Below are positions 36,750-44,720 of a stretch of DNA of 63,575 bases, piece by piece. This DNA is from Clostridiales bacterium (GTDB taxonomy: Bacteria; Bacillota; Clostridia; Oscillospirales; Oscillospiraceae), in assembly GCA_004556205.1 (NCBI GenBank), contig SFIL01000004.1:1-63575 (forward strand). Direction: 5' to 3'. The translations under genes and the position numbers were made by a program. The first letter of the stretch is position 1; each line of letters starts with the position of its first letter. The notes beneath the pieces were generated by a model. The model was not told where the DNA came from and did no database searches. It worked only from the letters and a program-made list of their open reading frames with translations.

Positions 36750-37972
36750 CAGAATGCCCAGTTACCGTTGCGGAAGATGGGGACGGTCTTGCCGTCGCGC
36801 GTTTCGGCGTCGATGTCGAGGTCGCTTGAACCGATCATGAAGTCCTCGTGGATCATCGAGTCGTTGATGCCCTTTGCACGGCACTCTTCAAGGGTGTACT
36901 TCTCAAAGTCCTTGATGGTGTCGGCAAAGCCCATACCGAGTGCGAGGTGGCAGGCGGCGTTCTCATCGAACAGGGTTTCGTAGAACAGCAAGCCGGTGTT
37001 CTGAATGGGAGAATCATAAGGGACAAGCGCGCATTCGCCGAGGTAGGCGGCGCCTTCATCCATGGAGATGAGCTTTTTCAGCAGTTCCTCGTTCTTTTCG
37101 GCGTGGACTTCGACTGCCTTGCCGCCCTCGAAGCGGACAGAGAAGTTTTCCACAAGCTGACCCTGCACGCTCAGCGGCTTGGTCGAATAGACGATGCCCT
37201 CTGCGACGCCGCGCTTCGGGGAGATAAAGACCTCCTCGGAGGGAATGTTCGGGTTGAAGTAATGCCCAAGCAGGCTCGTTTCGCCACCGCCCTTAAATTC
37301 GGCGTCCTCGATCATGCCGACGCGGAAGTTTGTACCGTTTGCGCTGCGGTAGACCAGCGTCTCAATGCCGAGGCTGTTGAGGTAGGCGCAGCGCTTTGCA
37401 AGGTCCTCATTGTGTGCCTTCCATGCGGCGACGGGATCGTCGTCTACGCGTGAGGCGGCGAGGATCGCCTCCCACAGCTTTTCGACCGCCTGCGTCTTGG
37501 AGAGGTTGGGGAAGAGCTTCTTTGCCCATGCCACGCCCGGCACGGCGGCAATGCACCACTGATACTTGTTCTCGATCTGATCGCGGTAGGGCTTGATGAC
37601 CTTCATTTTGCTCTGCTGCGCCTTCATCATCTTCTCCTGATTGACGCCCTTCATACCGTCGGGATCCTCGGAGACGAGGTAGATGCGGCAGGGGATCTCG
37701 TCCAAATAATGCTTCCAGCGGGCTTCTTCCCAGTCTGCGACAGTGCCGAGGTTTTTCTGACTGCGCCAACGGATCTGAATTTTGTCCAGCGGCTGATAGC
37801 TCCAATCCACGATGACGCGCTTTGCACCCGCGCGGTAGCATTCCTCCACGACCATCTTTACGAATTCCGGCTGATCCAGCTCTGCGGCGACAAAGACCTC
37901 CTGCCCTTTTTGGACATTGATGCCGACGGTTGCGATCAGGTTTGCATATTTTCTTAAAACGGTTTTTTTCAT
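36749..37972 (-). CDS. M29 family aminopeptidase (AmpS/aminopeptidase T-like)
   Basis: 407 residues. The family pattern is present throughout: GINVQKGQEVFVAAELDQPEFV near residues 17-38, GAKRVIVDWSY near 49, GMIEDAEFKGGGETSLLG near 220, NIPSEEVFISPKRGVAEGIV near 238 with metal-ligand Glu, GECALVPYDSPIQNTGLLFYETLFDENAACHLALG near 312-346 and MIHEDFMIGSSDLDIDAE near 373. M29 enzymes are two-metal exopeptidases that act in the cytoplasm on short peptides. AAAGGAGG precedes the ATG and a good promoter lies upstream. Confidence 0.93.
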   Translation of the reverse strand: MKKTVLRKYANLIATVGINVQKGQEVFVAAELDQPEFVKMVVEECYRAGAKRVIVDWSYQPLDKIQIRWRSQKNLGTVADWEEARWKHYLDEIPCRIYLVSEDPDGMKGVNQEKMMKAQQSKMKVIKPYRDQIENKYQWCIAAVPGVAWAKKLFPNLSKTQAVEKLWEAILAASRVDDDPVAAWKAHNEDLAKRCAYLNSLGIETLVYRSANGTNFRVGMIEDAEFKGGGETSLLGHYFNPNIPSEEVFISPKRGVAEGIVYSTKPLSVQGQLVENFSVRFEGGKAVEVHAEKNEELLKKLISMDEGAAYLGECALVPYDSPIQNTGLLFYETLFDENAACHLALGMGFADTIKDFEKYTLEECRAKGINDSMIHEDFMIGSSDLDIDAETRDGKTVPIFRNGNWAF

Positions 37973-38001
37973 AATTTCCTCCTTTGCAGTTTGTTTTTTT
38001 C

Positions 38002-38030
38002 ATTATAGCAAATCCCTTTGCGGATTTCAA
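38002..38030 (-). promoter_or_regulatory. Predicted promoter of the M29 aminopeptidase gene
   Basis: On the reverse strand: TTGAAA, 17 bases, TATAAT. Confidence 0.7.
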
Positions 38031-38032
38031 TA

Positions 38033-38061
38033 TTGCAAAGCGTGAGAAAAGAGGGTATACT
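38033..38061 (+). promoter_or_regulatory. Predicted promoter of the homocysteine methyltransferase-family gene
   Basis: TTGCAA, 17 bases, TATACT. It is back to back with the reverse-strand promoter, the -35 boxes being only two bases apart. Confidence 0.65.
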
Positions 38062-38083
38062 GATAGAAAAAAAGGAGAGGCTT

Positions 38084-38956
38084 ATGAAGAAAGAGGAATT
38101 TGCGGCGCTGTGTGAAAGAAAGATCGTCCTGCTCGACGGCGCTACAGGCTCCAACCTGATGAAAGCGGGAATGCCGCGCGGCGTGTGTACGGAGGCGTGG
38201 GTGTGCGAACATCCGCAGGCGCTTTTGGAGCTGCAGCGGGCGTATGTGCGCTCCGGCTCCGACATCATTTATGCGCCGACGTTTTCCGCAAATCGTCACA
38301 GCTTGGCGCGCCACGGCTTAGAGGATCGGGTGCGGGAGCTGAACACAAAGCTGGTTGCCCTTTCCAAAGAAGCGGCAGAGGGGAAAGCCCTCGTCGCAGG
38401 TGACCTGACGACCACTGGCGTGCCGCTCGAGCCGATGGGGACGATGGCGTACCAGACGCTGTTCGATCTCTATCGGGAGCAGATCGAGGCGCTTTGCGAG
38501 GCGGGTGCCGATCTGCTTGTTGTCGAGACAATGCTTGCCGTGGATGAGACAACGGTAGCGCTGGAGGCGGCGCAGGCGGTGTGCGAGCTGCCCGTGATGT
38601 GCAGCCTGACGGTGCAGGCGGACGGCAGCGCCTATTTCGGCGGCGACTGCGTTGAGGCGGTGCAGACCTTACAGGAGTTGGGCGCGGCGGCAGTCGGCAT
38701 CAACTGCTCCAGCGGACCGGAGCAGCTTATCAGTCTGGTGCGCAATATGCAGCGCGTGGCGGCGGTGCCGCTCTTGGTCAAGCCGAATGCGGGCTTGCCT
38801 GTAATTTCGGACAGCGGTGAGGCGGTCTATCCGATGGGCGCGGCGGAATTCGCAGGACATATGTCCGCTCTTGTACAGGCAGGGGCGCGGCTGATCGGCG
38901 GCTGCTGCGGCACAACGCCGGAGTTTATCGCAGAGTTGAATAAGATAAGGAAGTAA
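38084..38956 (+). CDS. Homocysteine S-methyltransferase family protein
   Basis: 290 residues from the ATG preceded by AAAGGAGAGG. It is a TIM-barrel methyltransferase: LLDGATGSNLMKAGMPRG near residues 16-33, APTFSANRHSL near 65 and the zinc ligands Cys in GINCSSGP (about 207) and GGCCGTTPEFI (about 272-282). The family transfers a methyl group from S-methylmethionine, methyltetrahydrofolate or betaine to homocysteine. This is the isolated N-terminal (Hcy) module; no cobalamin-binding part of MetH is nearby, so the methyl donor is unknown. The GNAT gene follows after six bases. Confidence 0.9.
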   Translation: MKKEEFAALCERKIVLLDGATGSNLMKAGMPRGVCTEAWVCEHPQALLELQRAYVRSGSDIIYAPTFSANRHSLARHGLEDRVRELNTKLVALSKEAAEGKALVAGDLTTTGVPLEPMGTMAYQTLFDLYREQIEALCEAGADLLVVETMLAVDETTVALEAAQAVCELPVMCSLTVQADGSAYFGGDCVEAVQTLQELGAAAVGINCSSGPEQLISLVRNMQRVAAVPLLVKPNAGLPVISDSGEAVYPMGAAEFAGHMSALVQAGARLIGGCCGTTPEFIAELNKIRK

Positions 38957-38962
38957 GGCACA

Positions 38963-39637
38963 ATGCAAAAGAATCACAATACCGTCGATTTATATGCGCT
39001 GATGGAGCATGAGGGGGGGAAGCTTCTCTACGAAAGCGGTGAGGGCTGCGTCGTACAGGCGGCGGACGGCGAGACACTCATGTCCGACATTCTCGACGGC
39101 GAACATCTCTGCCGTATTTTGGGCGTGCTCGATACCGAAAAAATGACGCAGATTGTTGTCAAGAGCCGTGACGCGCTGGAGAAGGTCAGCGCGGAATTCG
39201 GCTTTCATGGCTTTAATCCCTGTTCGCAGTGGAGCTATTGGCGCGATGAGCTACCTGAGATGCCTGCGTGCGACATTCGTCCCTTGGAGCTGTGTCATTC
39301 GAAGCTTGCAGCGCAGCATTATAAGCTGTTTTCCCATGCAGAGCCGTACCTGATCGAGCGAATTCAGGCGGGGAGAATGTGGGGACTGTTCGAGGACGGC
39401 AAGCTTGCGGGCTTTATCGGCACGCACAGCGAGGGCAGCATGGGGATGCTTGAGGTCTTTCCGGAACACCGCCGCAAGGGCTACGGCATGATGCTGGAAA
39501 GCTACCTGATCAGGTGGCATTTAGAGCGCGGTTGGACGCCGTTCGGTCATGTCATTGACGGCAATGAGGCTTCCATCCGCTTGCAGCAAAAAGCGGGAAT
39601 GGAAAAGGGCGATCTGCCCGCAATATGGGTATTTTAA
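38963..39637 (+). CDS. GNAT family N-acetyltransferase
   Basis: 224 residues. The GNAT core is in the C-terminal half: GLFEDGKLAGFIGTHSEGSMGMLEVFPEHRRKGYGMMLESYL near residues 138-180 contains the acetyl-CoA loop RRKGYGM, and GHVIDGNEASIRLQQKAGM near 194-213 ends the fold. The first 110 residues resemble no motif I can name. It forms an operon with the methyltransferase-family gene. Substrate unknown. Confidence 0.85.
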   Translation: MQKNHNTVDLYALMEHEGGKLLYESGEGCVVQAADGETLMSDILDGEHLCRILGVLDTEKMTQIVVKSRDALEKVSAEFGFHGFNPCSQWSYWRDELPEMPACDIRPLELCHSKLAAQHYKLFSHAEPYLIERIQAGRMWGLFEDGKLAGFIGTHSEGSMGMLEVFPEHRRKGYGMMLESYLIRWHLERGWTPFGHVIDGNEASIRLQQKAGMEKGDLPAIWVF

Positions 39638-39639
39638 TA

Positions 39640-39676
39640 AAAAAGCATCACGGTCACGCGCCGTGATGCTTTTTTG
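39640..39676 (+). terminator. Intrinsic terminator after the GNAT gene
   Basis: AAAAAGCATCACGG / CCGTGATGCTTTTTT with a TCACGCG loop; a textbook hairpin and T-run. Confidence 0.92.
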
Positions 39677-39693
39677 AAAATCACAATGAAACC

Positions 39694-39731
39694 CTTCGTA
39701 GGGCGGGGACTATGTCCCCGTCCTACAGAAG
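39694..39731. repeat. GTAGGGCGGGGACATGTCCCC palindromic repeat, copy 2
   Basis: CTTCGTAGGGCGGGGAC and GTCCCCGTCCTACAGAAG form a long hairpin around TAT between two convergent genes. Confidence 0.8.
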
Positions 39732-39740
39732 GTTGTTATA

Positions 39741-40238
39741 TTATAGTATCACGCGCCAAGCGTCAGTCAGTTTCTCGAGCGACCATGCGGCGTTGGCGGG
39801 GCTGGAGGAGGGCAATACCACGGCAGTTCTGCCCAAGAGCGGCTCATTATAGCGGCGGTAGTATTTGTGCGAGGTTGCGCCGTTGCAGAAAATGCGCTCG
39901 ATCGGCGCGTGGTCAATGATGATGCGCAGATCGTTCGGCACGACATCGCGGATGCTGCTGTCGGACGAGCCGACAATGGTACAGCTCCCGATGGAATCCC
40001 ATAGCGCAAAATGATGCGAGAGGATCAGCGCTTTCTTTTCCTCCACGGTCTGCGGTATGGGACAGCCAGTCAGAACCGCCATAATGCGCCAAAAACGGTT
40101 TTGCGGATGCCCGTAGAAGAACATTGCCTCACGAGATTTGACGGACGGAAACGAGCCGAGAATCAGCACCCGCGAGTGCTCGTCAAATAAGGGCGGGATC
40201 GGATGGACTTGCGCCTGCGGCACTGCCTTTTGCGGCAT
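39741..40238 (-). CDS. DNA-deoxyinosine / mismatch uracil-DNA glycosylase (TIGR04274-like)
   Basis: 165 residues of the uracil-DNA glycosylase superfamily. LILGSFPSVKSREAMFFYGHPQNRFWRIM near residues 25-53 is the signature of the hypoxanthine-DNA glycosylase branch (the GSFPS motif replaces GQDPY). FCNGATSHKYY near 117 and LPSSSPANA near 142 match the strand and the DNA-intercalating loop. It would remove deaminated bases, a role in line with the NUDIX repair proteins nearby. GAAGGGG precedes the ATG. Confidence 0.9.
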   Translation of the reverse strand: MPQKAVPQAQVHPIPPLFDEHSRVLILGSFPSVKSREAMFFYGHPQNRFWRIMAVLTGCPIPQTVEEKKALILSHHFALWDSIGSCTIVGSSDSSIRDVVPNDLRIIIDHAPIERIFCNGATSHKYYRRYNEPLLGRTAVVLPSSSPANAAWSLEKLTDAWRVIL

Positions 40239-40264
40239 AAAAACCCCTTCTTTCTGCCCTCATT

Positions 40265-41803
40265 TTACCGAAGATTCCGCGCCCTGTCAATGCCGAAAAC
40301 GCGGCGGAGCCAGCGGCGGTCGCGCTGGAGCAGGGCGTCGCTCAGGAAGGAAAGTGAGATGAGCAGAACGAGAAAATATACCCCGCGCAGTAATACGGCG
40401 GGCAGGGGAGAGAGCGTCCCGCACGGCAGGAGCATCGAGGGCACGGCGGCAAGCAGAAGACAGAGCAGCGGGCGCAGAAAGTCGGAGGCGCACGGACGGT
40501 GCGCGGTTGTCAGAAGAAGGCGGCGCAGGCTCAGAAACAGGTTGATGGCGTGCGTTACCGTAAAGCTGAACACATAACCCTCAATGCCGTAGCGCGGCAG
40601 GAGCAGAAAGAGCAAAACGACATCAAGTAAAGAAGTGATCGTATTATAACGAACACAGCTCACTTGTTCGGCAAGACCTTTGAGCATTCCGTCGGTGATG
40701 GCGTCGAGATAGAGCATCAGTACCATCGGTGCGAAAATGCGCAGATACCGCCCCGCGACCGCGCTTTTGTAAACAAGCAAGCCCAGCTCTTTGGCGTTGA
40801 TGAACATAAACCCCGCGCAGGCGGCGGCAAAGAGCATCGTCAGGCGCAGGCACTTGTCGGTCAGATCGACAATGCGAAGCTGCCTGCGCATGGCGCGGCT
40901 GCGCGAAAGCTCGGGGACGAGCAGATCGGAAACGGAGTACAGTATCGCGGCGGGAAACATCAGGATCGGGAAAACCATCGCGTGAATGGTGCCGTAATCC
41001 GCCATCGCCTGCGTGGTTGAACCGCCGAAGCGAGCCAAGCCGTAGGGGATCAGAAGCTGCTCGGCGGTATTCAGTCCCGCACGCAGATAGTCGTTGAGCG
41101 CGAGCGGTACGCACAGACGCAAAAGCCGCGCGCGGATATGCAGAGGCTCTTTGGGCGGTACTGCGCTGTGGATATGTCGGCGGTAGGAAGCGTAGAGCAC
41201 AAAAAAGTCAAGCATTGCGCCGACGGAGCTGCCGAACGTGATGGCGCAGCAGGCGCGTTCCAAGTCGCCCTGTGCCCATGTCAGCAAAAGCACAGCCGTA
41301 AAGCCCACACCGAACACCCGTTCCGCAATTTCAATCACAACGAGCTGACGGATGCGCGAGCAGGCGGTAAAATAGCCGCTCATAATACCGCAAAGGCAGG
41401 TAAAGGGCAGGAAAATACCCATCACCTTCAGAGACAGCGCCGCGCGGAGATCGCCAAGCCATGCGGCTGCGAAATAATCCGCAAAGAAGAATAACGCCGC
41501 ACCCGCGACAGAGCTGATCAGCAGCCCGCAGCGCAGACACGCGCCGACTGCCGCCTTGACTCCGCCGAGACGGCGGTGTCCGAATTCCTCGGCGGCAAGG
41601 CACATGGAAGCGACGCGTACACCGGAGGTGCCGACGAGCATTGCAAGCACACCGACCGTGGAGATGAGCTGGAGCAGTCCCAAGCCTGCCGCACCGATTT
41701 CGTCCGCCAAAAAGACATTGAAGCCGATAGAAATCAGCCGCAGCAGAAGATTTGCTGCCGTCAGCAGGATTGCCCCGCTGAGAATGGAGTTTCGTTTGCC
41801 CAC
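40265..41803 (-). CDS. SpoVB-like polysaccharide/lipid flippase (MATE/MOP superfamily)
   Basis: 512 residues when started at the GTG preceded by GGGGGTGATC; the upstream extension of the frame lacks a ribosome site and crosses repeats. About 13-14 membrane helices are visible. SGAILLTAANLLLRLISIGFNVFLADEIGAAGLGLLQL near residues 8-45 is the SpoVB/MurJ-type start, and MISAGYF-like segments such as GIMSGYFTACSRIRQL near 145 follow. Related proteins move lipid-linked sugars across the membrane, and SpoVB in Bacillus is needed for the spore cortex. A family role in cell-wall precursor export is likely. Confidence 0.85.
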   Translation of the reverse strand: MGKRNSILSGAILLTAANLLLRLISIGFNVFLADEIGAAGLGLLQLISTVGVLAMLVGTSGVRVASMCLAAEEFGHRRLGGVKAAVGACLRCGLLISSVAGAALFFFADYFAAAWLGDLRAALSLKVMGIFLPFTCLCGIMSGYFTACSRIRQLVVIEIAERVFGVGFTAVLLLTWAQGDLERACCAITFGSSVGAMLDFFVLYASYRRHIHSAVPPKEPLHIRARLLRLCVPLALNDYLRAGLNTAEQLLIPYGLARFGGSTTQAMADYGTIHAMVFPILMFPAAILYSVSDLLVPELSRSRAMRRQLRIVDLTDKCLRLTMLFAAACAGFMFINAKELGLLVYKSAVAGRYLRIFAPMVLMLYLDAITDGMLKGLAEQVSCVRYNTITSLLDVVLLFLLLPRYGIEGYVFSFTVTHAINLFLSLRRLLLTTAHRPCASDFLRPLLCLLLAAVPSMLLPCGTLSPLPAVLLRGVYFLVLLISLSFLSDALLQRDRRWLRRVFGIDRARNLR

Positions 41804-41883
41804 GCGATCACCCCCGCTATTATATATAGTAAACCCCACCGCAAACATGAACAAATTTGCAGCGGGGCGATATTTTGGGACTC

Positions 41884-41909
41884 CGTAAGGCGGGAATATG
41901 TCTCTACCG
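41884..41909. repeat. Degenerate GTAGGGCGGGG-type repeat, copy 3
   Basis: CGTAAGGCGGGAATATGTCTCTACCG keeps the shape of the other copies with several changes. It lies upstream of the SpoVB-like gene. Confidence 0.5.
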
Positions 41910-41967
41910 ATTGCGCAGCGACGTGGCAATCTATTTTTGATTTTGTACGCATTTGGTAATTCCTGCA

Positions 41968-41995
41968 CCGGTGGGGACATGTCCCCGCGCTACAG
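41968..41995. repeat. GTAGGGCGGGG-type repeat, copy 4
   Basis: GGTGGGGACATGTCCCCGCGCTAC is close to the consensus on its right half. It ends three bases before the NUDIX gene stop codon. The 195-base gap between SpoVB-like and NUDIX genes otherwise shows only a TATAAT-like box for the flippase gene. Confidence 0.65.
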
Positions 41996-41998
41996 AGA

Positions 41999-42463
41999 TT
42001 AGAGCGGTTTGCCGTTGAGGGCGCTGTAGACCAGCTTGTCGCCTTCGTAGCAGAGCTTGAGCGAGAAGAAGGGAGCGTTTTCCTGCATCAGACGGAGGAA
42101 TATTTTATCTCCTTCCCACTGCGGGAGTGCCGCAAAGCGCTCTTTTTCGACCCATTCGAGCACGCCCTCGTCGCAGTCCCGCAGCGCGCCTTCAAAGCCC
42201 GTGGCGTGGAACAGGTGCATATATTCGCCCTCCCACTTGTCCGAGACGAAGGTGACAATGCCGCAATAGCGCCAGTTTGTCAATGTCAGCCCCGTTTCCT
42301 CCTTCGCCTCCCGCATAAGGCATTCCTCAGGGCTTTCGTTTTCCTCAAATTTGCCGCCGATGCCAATCCACTTGTCGCGGTTGAGGTCGTTTTCCTTCTT
42401 GACGCGGTGCAGCAGCAGATAGCAGCCGTCCCGCTCGATATAGCAAAGTGTCGTGTTTTTCAT
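41999..42463 (-). CDS. NUDIX hydrolase, probably 8-oxo-dGTP diphosphatase type
   Basis: 154 residues. The Nudix box is complete: GGKFEENESPEECLMREAKEETGL near residues 37-60 (G...E...REUxEExGU). The start MKNTTLCYIERDGCYLLLHR and the KWIGIGGKFE context resemble the MutT/8-oxo-dGTP diphosphatase branch. It would cleanse oxidised nucleotides. It overlaps the PPC-domain gene by four bases (ATGA), with GGGGAGG inside that gene. Confidence 0.9.
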   Translation of the reverse strand: MKNTTLCYIERDGCYLLLHRVKKENDLNRDKWIGIGGKFEENESPEECLMREAKEETGLTLTNWRYCGIVTFVSDKWEGEYMHLFHATGFEGALRDCDEGVLEWVEKERFAALPQWEGDKIFLRLMQENAPFFSLKLCYEGDKLVYSALNGKPL

Positions 42464-42864
42464 TTGCAGTCCTCCCCGCGGAAAATCAGCTCGTCATATC
42501 CTGTTTCTGCGTCAAATTCCGTGTCGATGCGCCAACCGTCCAAAATGCCGAGCACTAACTCACAGGTAGTGTTGATAATGCAGCCCTCGACCAAATGCCC
42601 GCCGACGGTGGATAAATTCTCTTTGGAAAGTGCGATATGCAGATGGCAGCGCGCCTCGCTGACCGTGCCGTTCAGGGAGACAATCTCGCACGGTTCGTCG
42701 ATTTTGCGCAGAGTGACACCGCTTGCATCGCGGACAATGCCTCTGCTGATACAGCCTACGGCGGACAGGACGATGCCCGCGCCGATGTGCTCCTCCTGCG
42801 CAAGGGTTTGTATGCTTTTCAGAAGATCGTCGCCTCGATGCAGGCGTTTGCAGATGGTTTTCAT
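42460..42864 (-). CDS. PPC-domain (DUF296) protein
   Basis: 134 residues covering one PPC domain: LKSIQTLAQEEHIGAGIVLSAVGC near residues 14-37, SLNGTVSEARCHLHIALSK near 63-81 and GGHLVEGCIINTTCELVLG near 88-106. PPC domains occur alone in bacteria and fused to AT-hooks in plants; the bacterial proteins form trimers of unknown role, some probably nucleotide-binding. It is the first gene of a two-gene unit with the NUDIX protein. Confidence 0.88.
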   Translation of the reverse strand: MKTICKRLHRGDDLLKSIQTLAQEEHIGAGIVLSAVGCISRGIVRDASGVTLRKIDEPCEIVSLNGTVSEARCHLHIALSKENLSTVGGHLVEGCIINTTCELVLGILDGWRIDTEFDAETGYDELIFRGEDCK

Positions 42865-42878
42865 GTATGCCTACCTCC

Positions 42879-42906
42879 AAAAAACGCCGCTGCGAGGGCA
42901 GCGGCG
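42879..42906 (-). terminator. Intrinsic terminator after the lipid kinase gene
   Basis: On the reverse strand CGCCGCTGC-CCTC-GCAGCGGCG is followed by six T. It ends the pssA-lipid kinase transcript. Confidence 0.9.
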
Positions 42907-42913
42907 AATATTG

Positions 42914-43810
42914 CTATGCTTTTACATTGGTAATGACATTGACTGCGCTGCGTAGGTTTTCTACCGTGCAGAGCGCCGCGCCGTCCGCGTGCTCTCCGTC
43001 GAGCGTCCAGTCCATGTCCGCAGGCGCCTCGATCTCGACCCGCTCGGTCGAGGTCAGCGTCAGCATGGGCGTATTGTAGTCCTGCGTCGTCAGGGCGAGA
43101 ACACAGTCACTCAATTCCAGCGGATTCTTCGGCTTGCGGATCAGAAGAACCTCAAACAGCCCGTCATTCATATCGACAAGGTCGGGCGCAAGCGTCAGCA
43201 GCCCTGCTACGGAGGTGGAATTGCTGATCGCGCCGAAAATGTAATCGTCCTCAAACACCGTACCGTCCGCAAGGGTCAGGCGCAGATGCTTGCTGCGGAT
43301 GGAGGCGATTTCCTTCACGCCGCTGAGAATATAGGCAAAATGCCCTAATGCGTTCTTCAGGCTCTGTGAGGTAGCATATGACGCACGGGTAAATGCGCCG
43401 AAGGAGGCGATATAGGAGAAATAGCGGTCGTTGAAGCGCCCAATGTCAAGCGGGCGCGGCGTGCCCTCGACAACATCCCGTGCCGCCTGCAGGAGCTCCT
43501 TCGAAAGCTTCAGGCTGTTTGCGAAATCGTTCGTACTGCCTGCGGGAATATAGGCGACGGGCGTTTTGCTGCCGACGGAGTAAAGACCTGAAATGACCTC
43601 GTTAAAGGTGCCGTCGCCGCCGATGCAGAGAATCACGTCAAATTCCGCCGCTCTTTTTGCAGCGACCTCGGTTGCGTCGCCGCGCGCGGCCGTCATATAC
43701 GCCGTGACGTCATAGCCGCCGCGATTGAGGATGTCGATGATCTCCGCAAGTGCGCGGTTTGCCTTTTTCTTCCCCGAACAGGGATTCATCAAAATCAAAA
43801 GCTTTTTCAT
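42914..43810 (-). CDS. Diacylglycerol kinase / YegS-type lipid kinase
   Basis: 298 residues. The catalytic domain start reads LLILMNPCSGKKKANRAL (residues 4-21); the nucleotide motif is CIGGDGTFNEVISGL near 61-75, followed by PAGSTNDFANSLKL near 89. The C-terminal beta-sandwich ends near YNTPMLTLTSTERVEIEAPADMDWTLDGEHAD (about 245-276). It phosphorylates diacylglycerol or a related lipid at the membrane. It follows pssA by four bases, so the pair belongs to phospholipid metabolism. Confidence 0.92.
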   Translation of the reverse strand: MKKLLILMNPCSGKKKANRALAEIIDILNRGGYDVTAYMTAARGDATEVAAKRAAEFDVILCIGGDGTFNEVISGLYSVGSKTPVAYIPAGSTNDFANSLKLSKELLQAARDVVEGTPRPLDIGRFNDRYFSYIASFGAFTRASYATSQSLKNALGHFAYILSGVKEIASIRSKHLRLTLADGTVFEDDYIFGAISNSTSVAGLLTLAPDLVDMNDGLFEVLLIRKPKNPLELSDCVLALTTQDYNTPMLTLTSTERVEIEAPADMDWTLDGEHADGAALCTVENLRSAVNVITNVKA

Positions 43811-43814
43811 GGCA

Positions 43815-44501
43815 TTATCGAACCTTCACCTGTGCGTTGATCATCACGAGCAGGAGCACGAGCGCAACCAAAACGCCGACCGCAAAGAACGCCCAAAGCT
43901 CCTTTGACTGCGGCTTGCGGATCTTGACCGGGAGAATGAAGAACAATCCCACGATCGCGGTGAGGACGCAGAGTGTGATGCGGAAGGGGAGCACGGAGAA
44001 CAGTTCGCCAAAGCGCTCAATGCGGTCAAGCCAAACACAGCCGGCAGAAATGACGCAGTAGAAAACCGGGAAAATCAGCGCCGCAGAGGTGATGGGCAGG
44101 CCGGAATAGGACTTGCGGCACTCATCTGTCTCCTTTTGGCGCAGCTCCTCGGTGACATTGAAATACGCTAAGCGAATCAAGCCGGCGAGTACGTAAAACG
44201 CGGCGACGACGTAGGCATACCAACGGTAGCCGCAGAGGAACAGCATGATCATCGCGGGCAGGAGGCCGAAGGCGACAATGTCCGTCAGAGAGTCGATCTG
44301 AATGCCGAAGGATTTTTCCTCGGGAGTGCGGTTTTTCTTGGAGCGGGCGACTTTGCCGTCAAACATATCGCAAAGCCCGCAGAACAACAGGCACATCGTT
44401 GCAAGAATCGGGTGTCCGGTGACTGTCAGCATCATGCCCATAATGGCTGACAGCAGACTCAAGTAGGTCAGTATAACCGTGTAATCATAAAATCCAATCA
44501 T
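43815..44501 (-). CDS. pssA: CDP-alcohol phosphatidyltransferase, probable phosphatidylserine synthase
   Basis: 228 residues, six to seven membrane helices. The CDP-alcohol motif D-G-x2-A-R...G-x3-D-x3-D appears as DMFDGKVARSKKNRTPEEKS then FGIQIDSLTD near residues 45-74. SYSGLPITSAA near 130 and the gene's length fit the Gram-positive PssA branch. It joins CDP-diacylglycerol with serine. GGGGAGAATACT precedes the ATG. The gene heads an operon with a lipid kinase, and its leader contains a MITE-like element. Confidence 0.85.
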   Translation of the reverse strand: MIGFYDYTVILTYLSLLSAIMGMMLTVTGHPILATMCLLFCGLCDMFDGKVARSKKNRTPEEKSFGIQIDSLTDIVAFGLLPAMIMLFLCGYRWYAYVVAAFYVLAGLIRLAYFNVTEELRQKETDECRKSYSGLPITSAALIFPVFYCVISAGCVWLDRIERFGELFSVLPFRITLCVLTAIVGLFFILPVKIRKPQSKELWAFFAVGVLVALVLLLVMINAQVKVR

Positions 44502-44524
44502 AGTATTCTCCCCAACCGATTAAA

Positions 44525-44601
44525 GGAAACTCTGAATCAATTTGCAAGAGCGGTTGGCAACAGCTCCATATAGCCCTGCGGGTGATCTGTTCAGAGGTTC
44601 C
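44525..44601. repeat. MITE-like element, copy 5 (77 bp) in the pssA leader
   Basis: GGAAACTCTGAATCAATTTG and CTGTTCAGAGGTTCC are inverted ends. TTGCAAGAGCGGTTGGC next to the left end matches the subterminal part of copy 3 (reverse strand). It lies between the pssA promoter and start codon, so it is transcribed in the leader. Confidence 0.75.
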
Positions 44602-44632
44602 TAAGAATATATATCGTATCTATAACTAATTT

Positions 44633-44661
44633 ATTATCCCTCATTTGCGGCGATTCGTCAA
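44633..44661 (-). promoter_or_regulatory. Predicted promoter of pssA operon
   Basis: On the reverse strand: TTGACG, 17 bases, GATAAT. Confidence 0.65.
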
Positions 44662-44720
44662 GTAGACTCTGCAAGAAAGATAAAAAAATGACGAAAAAAG
44701 CAGTGCGTCGTCGGGAAGGG

